Below, piece after piece: positions 56,123 to 64,000 of a stretch of DNA of 64,000 nucleotides (position 1 is its first letter; the number at the start of each line of letters is the position of its first letter). The stretch is from Misgurnus anguillicaudatus (lineage: Eukaryota > Chordata > Actinopteri > Cypriniformes > Cobitidae), in assembly GCF_027580225.2 (NCBI RefSeq), contig NC_073361.2:17183001-17247000 (forward strand). The letters are read 5' to 3'. The notes under the pieces were generated by a model that had not been told where the DNA came from, made no database searches, and saw only the letters and a program-made list of their open reading frames with translations. The translations under genes were made by a program, and so were the position numbers.

Positions 56123-56319
56123 TAGATGAGTGTATAGCGAAAATACAAGGTCCAGTAACAGCTATGAGACTACATCTTCCAGCAAAGTATTGAAAACATT
56201 GACACTGACTTTGCTTAATAAAATAACTGTAATGAAAATGTGTGTCTCATATAAAAGCAATAAGACACTCAAGATTGTAAATATATTGTGAATATAGATA
56301 TAACTGAAGGGGTAATTTT

Positions 56320-56485
56320 TGCATCATAAAGGTACAAAAGCTGTCCCTGGTGTGGTACCCTTCCAAAAAGTATACTTTTGTACCTAAATGGTGTGTATTA
56401 GTACCCCAAACGTACTTAAATGATACATAATAGGCTCTTTCTAAGGGTCCCATACTAACAGATTTTTGTACCTTTCTGGGAGTGT
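56320..56485. repeat. GGTACC-rich interspersed repeat, copy 1
   Basis: Contains 'aaaggtacaaaagctgtccc', 'gtatacttttgtacctaaat', 'gtattagtaccccaaacgta' and 'ttttgtacctttctgggag'. A related copy in cd226 lies at 59155-59310. Confidence 0.5.
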
Positions 56486-56818
56486 GCCTAACAGTATATT
56501 TGCCTATTTTCACAATATAGCATATAGCATAATCTGTCTTATCTTATTGCGGTTTAGAATTGACGTAAAATACATTTTAAAAAGCAGTATCCAGTTCATT
56601 AGAGATACTGTTATAGATACAGAAGTATTCTTGCCATACATGTTGCAGTAGTTTAGATGTTTAATAATGCTGGAATGGGGCATCATGGGTATTATACAGT
56701 ACGGACATGATTTAACAGTGACCACATTTTAATGAGCAAAAAACGTGAACGCAGAAAAATAATTCTAGCAGAAATACACATGCAGCTGTGTGAAACAAAA
56801 TTGCTCTGATATATTTAC

Positions 56819-56873
56819 CTGTCTTTTGTCGGGGTGCAGTTTGATTCTGTACTCCTCTCTCTTTCTTTTCCGC
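56819..56873 (-). CDS. cd226: cd226 juxtamembrane cytoplasmic exon
   Basis: This minus-strand exon of 55 bp has acceptor 'aactgtggttacag' and donor GTAAAT. With the two bases carried over from the transmembrane exon it reads K-R-K-R-K-R-E-E-Y-R-I-K-L-H-P-D-K-R-Q and ends in phase 0. The lysine/arginine run directly after the membrane helix acts as the stop-transfer signal and mirrors the arginine-rich start of the human CD226 tail. Too short to appear as an independent long frame; identified by phase, splice sites and the charge pattern. Confidence 0.82.
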
Positions 56874-57889
56874 CTGTAACCACAGTTTAGAAGTTGAGAA
56901 ACAGTTTACTATAAATGACAGAAATTAAGGGCGACTTAATCATTTATGAAGAGCCCTGCAGAGAGCAGGAAAGCAAACACTGCAGTATGCAGATAACCTT
57001 GCGTCATAGGAAAATACATACAGTATGATAAACTGCAAACTCTGTGTAAAACTCAGTGATGCTGGCAGAGAGTATATATGTTGGACATATGGTGAAAACA
57101 GGGAGGGAGTTTTAAAGCCTATGTTTGGTTGATAGAGTTTCTGATAATGAAAGTTCTTAAACCACAACATGTATATAAAATAAGGCTGGCTACCACACTT
57201 CCAGTGCATTTGCTTACATTTCCCATCCTCAGTATTTTACATTCAAGATCCATTTTAACTCTTACATTGTTATATTATTTCTATAAGGTACCTTACCCAA
57301 GCCCTAACAATTATAGTGGAGACCCTACAACTGCAACAGATCATGCAAAAGTCTTAAGCCGCCTTTCCACTGTACATGATATTCAGACACGACTGTCAGA
57401 GTTCGCCCCCTAGTGGCAGTCATAATGAGGATTTAGTTTAAATCCATGCAAACATGGGAAAGAAACTTATTCCAGTGCAATCTACCAATATTCACCAGAG
57501 TGGAATAAATAAATGAATGAAACAATAAACAACTATGCATATATTACAAGGACTGCCAATATTTTTGGAGGGAACATATGAAGACCATATTAAAATAATA
57601 ACGTATTAATAATGTATTACTTAGAAGTAATCAATAGTTTTTAAAGGATTACAGATAAAGTTAAACAAAAAAGGATTAATAATTTTCACCTTGCAGAGTG
57701 TTTTATTGAAGTACACTGAAATACATAATTTCTGGTCGACGCATGCGGTGTAGCTAATTTTTTTTAAAGGATGCAATGGTCAAAAAAGATTCAAAAATTA
57801 TGCATCTGCAGATGGTTGGCACCTCATGCTTCCTCTTCCGGTCTATCGGACGTCGTTTGTCATGTACAATGGAAAGGAGCTTTAGGGGC

Positions 57890-58380
57890 CAATCACACCA
57901 AACGTGTTTTATACGCTTGGAAACGCAAGGCACGCCACACTACCTTTTTTTGGTCACTTTAAAAAAAGAGCAGTGCGGCGTGGCTTTTTATATTTCTAGG
58001 CAACCACCGAGTCAGCTGTCTTGTCAGTCAAATATTGAAGCGTCAGGGCTCTTTTGCTGTTAACTGTCATATTAGCAGAAACTTTAAAAAGAGGACGCGA
58101 GGACGCTTGCTCTGACCTTGATCGAGGCTGAGAGGTGAACAAACACGCGAGATAGAGTGAGTGAGTGAGTGAGTGAGTGGAGTCCGGTTGTTCCAAAGAA
58201 CTGTAAACTTCTGTCTCTACAATGTAAGGCCCGCCTCTCCCCTCATTTGATTGGACAATGGAAAAATGCGGAAGACGTGGGCAGCTTTTCCGCCCTCAGC
58301 ACTCCTTCAAAAACGTGTGCTCCTTCGGCATGCATAAACAGCAGGCATAACACTCACTGCCCCTAGAAAACCATTCAAAA
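57890..58380. repeat. interspersed repeat (GGGGCCAATCACACC start)
   Basis: 'ggggccaatcacaccaaacg' is a typical fish MITE start, and the block to 58090 matches 8400-8590. The complementary right end is not clear. Confidence 0.55.
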
Positions 58381-58449
58381 ATGGCAAAGACAAATTTTGA
58401 GCTACAACCAAAAGAAAGTATAAATGCCGGTTTTCAAAAAAAAAGTACC

Positions 58450-58825
58450 TTAAAGGGACACTCCAGTTTTTTTAAATATGCTCATTTTCCAGCTACCCTA
58501 GAGTTAATCATTTGATTTTTACCATTTTGGAATCCATTCATCTGATCTCCGGGTCTGGCGGCACCACTTTTAGCATAGCTTAGCATAATCCATTGAATCT
58601 GATTAGACCATTAGCATCGCACTTAAAAATAACGAAAGAGTTTAAAATTTTTTCCTTTTTAAAACTTTACTCTTCTGTAGTTACATCGTGTACTAAGACT
58701 GACGGAAAATAATAGTCCCCAGCTATTGAAAGTTACTAAGGGGACTATTTTCGGCTGCTGCGTAATATTATTGCGCTCCTTCAGCCATGTTACAGCAGCA
58801 AAGTCCTCATCTAGCAATCCCAATG
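58450..58825. mobile_element. TTAAAGGGACACTCCA element, truncated copy
   Basis: The left arm and centre match 31413-32062 ('ccctagagttaatcatttga', 'gcatcgcacttaaaaataac', 'gctgctgcgtaatattattg'). The right arm is missing. Confidence 0.75.
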
Positions 58826-59154
58826 CTCTAAATAGTCTAAAATTATCTTTATTTGTACGTTTTCTGAGAGGTGTACCATTCTAAATGCTTAACCTACACA
58901 AAGATGCGTGGCCATCCACATGCGCGTCTGAAATTGTACAGGAAAAATACAGGAAATATGCACACAAAATGTTTAAAACAGAACAAAATGGCTTCTTCAG
59001 GGAAAAGTCAGTATTAAGTGTGACCTCTCTTGGACACATTAAAACTCTTTTGAGGAGACTGAAGTCCTGAAGCCATTAGGTGAGAATTAGAAATGAGGGT
59101 TTCATTTCATTTAGCCTAGATTTATATGAGATCCTGCAGGGTCCTGCTATTGCT

Positions 59155-59310
59155 ATTACAGTACCCTTTCAAAAATACACCTAAAGAGTTAATATTAGTG
59201 TCCTAGAGGTACCAAATGTATACACATCTGTACCTACAGTAAATTATACATATTATGAGCCTTTTAAAGGGTACTACCACCTCAGTGACAACTACAGGGA
59301 CAATTTTTTC
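59155..59310. repeat. GGTACC-rich interspersed repeat, copy 2
   Basis: 'gtaccctttcaaaaatacac', 'agaggtaccaaatgtataca' and 'gagccttttaaagggtacta' parallel 56320-56485. Confidence 0.5.
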
Positions 59311-59366
59311 TAAAAAAAATAGGCATCTTTATGAGTAATATGGTTATAATAATAGTAATAGCTTAC

Positions 59367-59469
59367 TTGTTCGCCCACGTCACCAGTAACACGAGACCTA
59401 TCAGAAGAGCGCCACCAGCCACTCCTACTCCAATATACACATACAGCATATTCCAAAAACTTCTGAACT
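59367..59469 (-). CDS. cd226: cd226 transmembrane exon
   Basis: This minus-strand exon of 103 bp has acceptor 'gtgtctcatttcag' and donor GTAAGC. The first two bases complete Glu. It then reads F-R-S-F-W-N followed by an uninterrupted hydrophobic helix of about 25 residues (M-L-Y-V-Y-I-G-V-G-V-A-G-G ... L-V-L-L-V-T-W), then A-N and two bases of Lys. It anchors the receptor in the lymphocyte plasma membrane. No charged residue lies in the helix, so there is no obvious site to pair with a charged adaptor such as DAP12. Confidence 0.88.
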
Positions 59470-59710
59470 CTGAAATGAGACACATACAAATGTTTTATAT
59501 ATATTTGGTTATACAAACAGGTGATGTATGGTTATTAGGTGGAATCAAGCTACAAACGGTTTATTTATTCAGTAGATCTTTCTGCATATTAAGCTGGGAC
59601 ATGTGCAGCATCTAACATTTCCATTAGTTGTAATGCACTGCAAAAAACAATCCCTCTCCATCTGCACCGTCCCACAATTACATTTGCATTGCATTTCAAA
59701 AGCACCCTAC

Positions 59711-60070
59711 CTTGGGCAGATCGAGTGGTCAGCAGGACTGTAGTGGATTGGACCCCAGCATCTGTAGTGAAGTTGCAACGATAAAATCCTCCATCATCTT
59801 CAATAATGCTAGTCAGTTGTAGACTGAACTCCATAGCATCAGTACAGTTCACTCTTCCTTCACTGCTGAACTCCTTTAGCTCCACACCGTCGTTCAGCAT
59901 CTGACACGTTGCTATAATATTGCTGCTGCCATCCTTGGGATCCACTTTTTCTAAGCTCACTTGGTAAACCTCACCTTCGTGCACGTGGTCACATTTAATG
60001 GTCAGGTTGTCATTTTCTGCAGCTACCAACTCAGTATAAGGTTGAATAGAGAAGTTGTTGGTGGTGATTG
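59711..60070 (-). CDS. cd226: cd226 second Ig-like domain exon
   Basis: This minus-strand exon of 360 bp has acceptor 'tatatttttccag' and donor GTAGGG, in phase 1-1 as is standard for Ig exons. It starts (A)-I-T-T-N-N-F-S-I-Q-P. The disulfide cysteines are in L-T-I-K-C and D-D-G-G-F-Y-R-C. A second pair (A-T-C-Q-M and R-V-N-C-T) matches the extra cysteine pair of human CD226 D2. Possible N-glycosylation sites are N-L-T, N-C-T and N-F-T. The start at 60029 of the longest open frame is not a real start, because the exon continues 13 codons further upstream. Confidence 0.92.
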
Positions 60071-60248
60071 CTGGAAAAATATAGCAAGCGTGGTTTGTTA
60101 AACTGTGGCCTTTTCATTTTATTGTAATGCTATTACCTATAATTTATAATAGTCATACTTCACACTGTGTTATAGTAGTTATTCACTTTAAAAGTTGTAA
60201 AACACAAAAAGTTGGCAAACTTTAGATTATTATTTGTTAGATAGTCAC

Positions 60249-60575
60249 CTCTTCTTTCAACAAAAGTGTCTTTGGTCCATGATCCCTGAGGATAGGTCTG
60301 CAAAGAGCAATGGTAGTGACCGATGTCGCTTAGACTAACGTTCATTATGGAAATGCTGCCATCCATAGTTGTGGATTTCACAAACGCCACTCTACCGTCA
60401 TAAGACGGGGCATAGTTGGTGCCTAACTGAGGATGATAAACAGCTAAAGGTTGCGAAAGAGATTTTTTAGTCCAAGAGACCATTGTGAGCTGACCGTCCC
60501 ATGGGCACAGGCAGTCCAAAATCATTCCCTCCTGCAGTGTGACTGTAGTTTCTGGAGCTTTCATCTGAAAGGAAC
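60249..60575 (-). CDS. cd226: cd226 first Ig-like domain exon
   Basis: This minus-strand exon of 327 bp has acceptor 'ggtcttctactgtag' and donor GTGACT, in phase 1-1. It reads (G)-S-F-Q-M-K-A-P-E-T-T-V-T-L, with Ig cysteines in M-I-L-D-C and I-G-H-Y-H-C. The signature S-L-Q-T-Y-P-Q-G-S-W-T-K corresponds to S-L-Y-T-Y-P-Q-G-T-W-Q-K of human CD226, in the F-G loop of the ligand-binding face. There is one glycosylation site (N-V-S). The frame stays open to an ATG at 60603, but that stretch lacks a hydrophobic signal peptide and contains the acceptor, so the true start is in an upstream exon. An alternative acceptor, 'tttcag', lies 11 bases further in. Confidence 0.93.
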
Positions 60576-60930
60576 CTACAGTAGAAGACCAATGAGTATG
60601 CATGAAAGTCAGACACGATCATAATTGCTTAATCTCATGATTTTTGTTGAAAACTTGCTGAATAGAAACACTCAATTTAAAGCAAAATTTAGATTAACCT
60701 CCTAAGACCCGAGGTTTGGTTTGGCTTGCATTTTAGATTTTTCCAGCTGTTTTGGGTTTAGGAAGAACCAATCAATATAATAACAAAATATTTCTCTTTA
60801 AACATGAAGCAGTGTAATTGTTCACGTTTGTGTACAACAGGTTCCAGTTACGCAGAATTAAGTATTATGGTGCAAACAACAAAAAAATTTGAGGTCCAAA
60901 CTGTGCGTAGGATCCTTACTAAATCTCTAC
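60576..60930. other. cd226 upstream intron, unassigned
   Basis: No signal-peptide exon with an ATG, hydrophobic core and phase-1 donor was found on the minus strand here or up to 64000. Confidence 0.35.
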
Positions 60931-61800
60931 GTACGCACAAAAGGATATCTATCTGATTTATTTAAAACCATTCCATTTACATTCGGCCACATAAATGCAT
61001 CTTGGCTGAATGGATATCAATCCAATCTTTTATTCCCACACTATAAAAAAAAACTTTGCTGCCTTAAAATTTTTTGTTAAATCAACTCAGATTTACAAGT
61101 CATGTCAACAGAGATGAGTTGTCACAACTTATAAAACATAGTTGAGAAAAGTCAACTTAATTTTATAAGTTATAACAACTCACCTGTAGTTATAACAACT
61201 CATCTCTAGTCAAGATAAATAATAGTAAGTTGAAATGACTTTTAAGGCAGCAAAGTATTTTTTACAGTGCGCCCAAAATGCAAAGCACTATTCATTACTT
61301 CACCTTAAAAAACTTAAGACAAAGCTTATACAATAAAAGGCAGCACTTACTGTATGTTGGGCAAGGGCACGAGGTGGGGTACAGAGAAGCAGGAGATTGA
61401 GATGGTGCAGTGATTTACAGGTTTACGATGGAGGGAAAGCACTTAACAAAACGCACTTTCAAAGTTTTATTTCTTTGTGTTATATAATGGATTTTGTCAT
61501 TGGAGTATTTTATTGGTTCTAGAAAGTTTTTAGCCACTGGCGTCACTCCATAAAGCAAAGAGTGTTTCGTCTCTGTTTGTTTGCCTCTCTCTCGGCTTAT
61601 GTTTGGAAGGAGTAAAGTGCAGACATATGTGGTTTCATCTCCAGTTAAGCTTAAATGCGTTCTCCTGAAGTGGTTCGATCGGATATATATCAAGTCTAGA
61701 AAACGTTTCAGGGTTAATTTACGGGGTCTTTTTACGGATAGCTATACGATTAGAGAAAACGCAGGAAGTGACCAGGTGTAAAAAAGGCTCATAATAAAGC
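60930..61800. repeat. TTTACACCTGGTCAC-type repeat with nested MITE
   Basis: 'accattccatttacattcgg', 'caatccaatcttttattccc', 'tattcattacttc' and 'tattggttctagaaagtttt' match the interior of 16498-17000. The right end carries 'gaccaggtgtaaaaaaggct', the complement of that element's 'tttacacctggtc' end. The block 61038-61269 interrupts it where the other copy is continuous ('ttcctgcgcaaaatgcaaat'). Confidence 0.65.
61038..61269. mobile_element. CACTGTAAAAA-type MITE, nested
   Basis: Starts 'cacactataaaaaaaaactt', ends 'aagtattttttacagtg', with 'ctttgctgccttaaaa' inverted as 'ttttaaggcagcaaag' and 'gttaaatcaactcagattta' inside. It is 232 bp. Confidence 0.78.
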
Positions 61801-61812
61801 ATATATTAATAC

Positions 61813-62503
61813 TACGGATGCACCGAAATGAAAATTCTTGGCTGAAAACCGAAATTATGCCAATTATTAGTACCATTACATTTATGGCTATGACTGTGTA
61901 CTAAATTACTAAAATCAAGACATTGCAAAAATTTATATTAAAGTTTCAAATAAGAAATCAATTACAAATTATGAAAATATTTATTTAGCACACTGCACCA
62001 ATGCACAGTATAAAATAAAATTCAAACTGAAATGTTTAACTTGACCCCACTCATGTGTAGGGGAAAACCGGGGTGAAAGTAACGCGGGGCGAAAGTAACA
62101 AAACGATTTTCTAATAAAAATTGTAAAATATTTTTTATATTCAAAATGTAATTACATTTTTCAAATGTTATGCACAGATATGCAAGAGAATAATGACAAC
62201 GTTTTTCTCAATGTACTATTTAAAAATTAAGTCAGAGAGATGTTGGTTTTGCGGTTGTTGATGAGTAACAGCTGTGAAAGATCACAACAGGATAATAGCC
62301 TAAGTGAACAGTATCCCAATGTCAAGTGAGCTATAGAGTCCTTATCAGTGCCCGAACCTGCATACACAATATACTGATTCCCGACCTCTGGAGGTAGGGA
62401 ACGGTTTCGGCCATACTGTTTCGGTGATAAAAGTCTTTCGGCCAAAAAACAAAAAAATCTCATTTGGGCCATTTTCGGTGGCTGAGTATTCGGTGCATCC
62501 CTA
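61813..62503. mobile_element. hAT-like element (TAGGGATGCACCGA ends), copy 2
   Basis: The left TACGGATGCACCGAAATG and the complement of the right TAGGGATGCACCGAATAC are inverted. Flanks ATTAATAC and TTTAATAC differ at one base. From about 62058 another start, TAGGGGAAAACCGGGG, suggests a nested piece related to 19939-20845. No transposase frame. Confidence 0.78.
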
Positions 62504-62686
62504 TTTAATACGCATGTTATTTCAAGATAGGTTTATAATGGAACCTGGGTCCTTGGTCTATAGGCAAAGACCCCCAACATATACAATTATTAAAACTAAC
62601 CGTTACTTGAGCATAAACCCAAAACGATTTATTTTATTACATTTATGGACACATCAGTTAAAGCAAAATCTTTAGTACTTGCTTGT

Positions 62687-63058
62687 TAAAGGTGCAGTGT
62701 GTAAATTTTAGTGGCATCTAGTGGTGAGGTTGCGAACTGCCACCAACGGCTAAGTCCACTGCTCACTCCTCGCTTTTGAAACACATAGAAAAGCTACGAT
62801 AGCCCCCCAGACAAACATGTCATCGTTGGAGACAACTTAGTAAAAAAAGTTTGTCCATTAAGGGCTTCTGTAGAAACATGGTGGCACAAAATGGCAGCTT
62901 CCATGTAAGGGCACCCTCGGTGTATGTAGATAAAAACATCTCATTCTAAGGTAATAAAAACATGAAAGGTCTTTATACACCCCTGATCATGTAGTTTTAT
63001 ATATTATTTTGCATTTCGGTGAAGAGATTCCTCCAAAAATTACACCCTGCACCTTTAA
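62687..63058. mobile_element. TTAAAGGTGCA-ended element, copy
   Basis: Starts 'ttaaaggtgcagtgtgtaaa' and ends 'ttacaccctgcacctttaa', inverted, in the opposite internal order to 41766-42138. It is 372 bp. Confidence 0.82.
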
Positions 63059-63618
63059 GTAACTTTAGGTTTTAAACCAAGATAAACGCCTGTGAACCTT
63101 AATTTGCTTATTAACAAATATACACAATATAATGACGTTTGTTCAACAAAGTGTTGCTGGTTTTGCCTCATTTGCATGTGGTTTTCTGCCTCCATGCACC
63201 TTGTTTTGTAATCACATCTGAATACATCCGCAAAGCTAAAGGTTAATTGTATAGAATATGCATATAGCTATTCTCCTAACTACCTCAACCTGGACTTTGC
63301 ACAAGTACATTTTCTATGTTTACATCACGCTGAACACTTCTTACGCCTCCAAAACACTTTTGCGTGTGTATACAGGATTTTCTTAATACATACTTTACAC
63401 TTAAACGTCTCCACATATTTACACTTCTATTTGCACCCACTTGCACATCCGCTACATTGTACATGTGGTTTCTGTTCTTATTTTGCATATTTTTAGGCTT
63501 CTAGACGTTTCTCAAAGTAAGAATTTGATTGTACAGTTCAACAGAGTGTCTCAACATATAACAATAAAATCTTGAATTGTGAATCTAATTAAGATTGATT
63601 TTAAGCTTTCTAAAACGA
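63059..63618. other. unassigned stretch
   Basis: No element ends or exon recognised. The minus frame at 63285-63488 lacks a signal peptide and any known domain. Confidence 0.3.
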
Positions 63619-64000
63619 TAAAGGGATAGTTCATTTTAAAATGAAATTTCTATCATTACTCGTCCTCATGTTGTTCCAAACCTGCACGATTCCCCTTTCT
63701 CTGATGAACACGAAGATATCTTGAGAGCAGTAAGTGACCATTGACTTTCATAGTAGGAAAAAATATTTTGGAAGTATTGTGATAAATGACTAAGAAAATG
63801 TTTTGATAAATGATTGTAAGCACACAATTGATGGTACCCATAAAATTCCATCATATTGTTTTATTCCTACTATGGAAGTCCATGGTCACTTACTGCTGTG
63901 TTTTCACCATCATTTCTCAAAACATCTTCTTTGTGTTCACCAGAAAAAAGAAATTCATACAGATTTAGAACAACATGAGGACGAGTAAATGATGACAGAA
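63619..64000. mobile_element. AAAGGGATAGTTCA palindromic element, cut by the window edge
   Basis: The left 'ataaagggatagttcatttt' and 'tcctcatgttgttccaaacc' recur inverted on the right as 'gatttagaacaacatgagga' and 'cgagtaaatgatgacagaa'. The last bases of the right terminus fall outside the window. A partial copy is at 37993-38150. Confidence 0.8.

Larger units (their letters stand above)
56874..59366. other. cd226 intron between membrane and tail exons
   Basis: About 2.5 kb. It holds a (GTGA)n run at about 58154-58180, the repeat at 57890-58380, a partial long-inverted-repeat element at 58450-58825 and a GGTACC-type repeat at 59155-59310. 56890-57880 shows no recognised element. No further exon was convincing. 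Confidence 0.4.
54311..60575 (-). other. cd226: cd226 (DNAM-1) gene, all but its 5' end
   Basis: Five minus-strand exons encode two V-type Ig domains, a transmembrane helix and a short basic cytoplasmic tail, in the order and phases of CD226 (1-1, 1-1, 1-2, 2-0, 0-stop). CD226 is a type I lymphocyte surface receptor that binds nectin-family ligands. The T-Y-P-Q-G-S-W-T-K string in D1, the extra cysteine pair in D2 and the convergent dok6 neighbour point to CD226 rather than TIGIT, CD96 or a nectin. The signal-peptide exon was not found up to 64000. Introns are 178, 241, 2493 and 2409 bp. Confidence 0.85.

Noticed and set aside
60576..60603. ATG at 60603 as the cd226 start codon
   Set aside because: The extension would read M-H-T-H-W-S-S-T-V with no signal peptide and would retain a clear splice acceptor; an upstream exon is expected.
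61330..61420. Possible cd226 signal-peptide exon on the minus strand ending with a GTAAGT donor
   Set aside because: No ATG or hydrophobic core in the usable frame, and the block belongs to the repeat shared with 16498-17000.
1..64000. CRISPR arrays, prokaryotic operons, phage or viral genes
   Set aside because: No array of regularly spaced direct repeats and no such genes; intron-exon structure shows vertebrate nuclear DNA. No viral coding sequence was recognised.

Overview
The window is vertebrate nuclear DNA, most likely from a cypriniform (carp/minnow-type) teleost. The evidence is two split genes with GT-AG introns and vertebrate-specific products, an AT-rich background packed with short inverted-repeat transposons of the kind common in cyprinids, long microsatellites, SINE remnants and a Tc1-like element. 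There are no prokaryotic gene arrays, CRISPR arrays, rRNA genes or intact tRNA genes. Most open frames are chance frames inside repeats or introns.

Two genes lie tail to tail. The plus strand carries the 3' part of dok6 (docking protein 6), six coding exons at 9734-9848, 18228-18347, 26189-26378, 26585-26723, 30181-30289 and 48286-48440. Reading phase is continuous across every junction. The first exons, about 58 codons of the PH domain, are upstream of the window. The minus strand carries most of cd226 (DNAM-1): two Ig exons (60249-60575, 59711-60070), a transmembrane exon (59367-59469), a basic juxtamembrane exon (56819-56873) and a proposed terminal exon (54311-54409). Its signal-peptide exon is not seen here. 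DOK6 and CD226 are convergent neighbours on human chromosome 18q22, so the pair is conserved synteny. DOK6 is a membrane-proximal phosphotyrosine adaptor downstream of receptor tyrosine kinases such as RET. CD226 is a lymphocyte co-receptor for nectin-family ligands. They share a location, not a pathway.

Layout: 1-9733 is a dok6 intron with a LINE reverse-transcriptase remnant and several inverted-repeat elements. 9849-18227 is an intron dominated by a 1.5-kb TTTC tract, a TCTG/TCTA tract and a large palindrome. 18348-26188 is an intron with a 2.8-kb nested hAT-like element. 26724-30180 is an intron with a four-level nest of elements. 30290-48285 is an 18-kb intron with many short elements and the clearest nested pair. 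48441 to about 49.8 kb is the dok6 3' UTR. About 49.8-53.9 kb is the repeat-filled intergenic region. 53.9-60.6 kb is cd226, with a decayed Tc1 transposon in its last intron. 60.6-64 kb is more repeats, upstream of or inside the 5' part of cd226.

The most informative observations are the precise target-site duplications and nested insertions, which give a relative insertion history, and an ITIM-like tyrosine motif in the predicted cd226 tail. I did not find a new enzymatic or defence system. Repeat family names are inferred from termini and duplications only, since no database could be searched.
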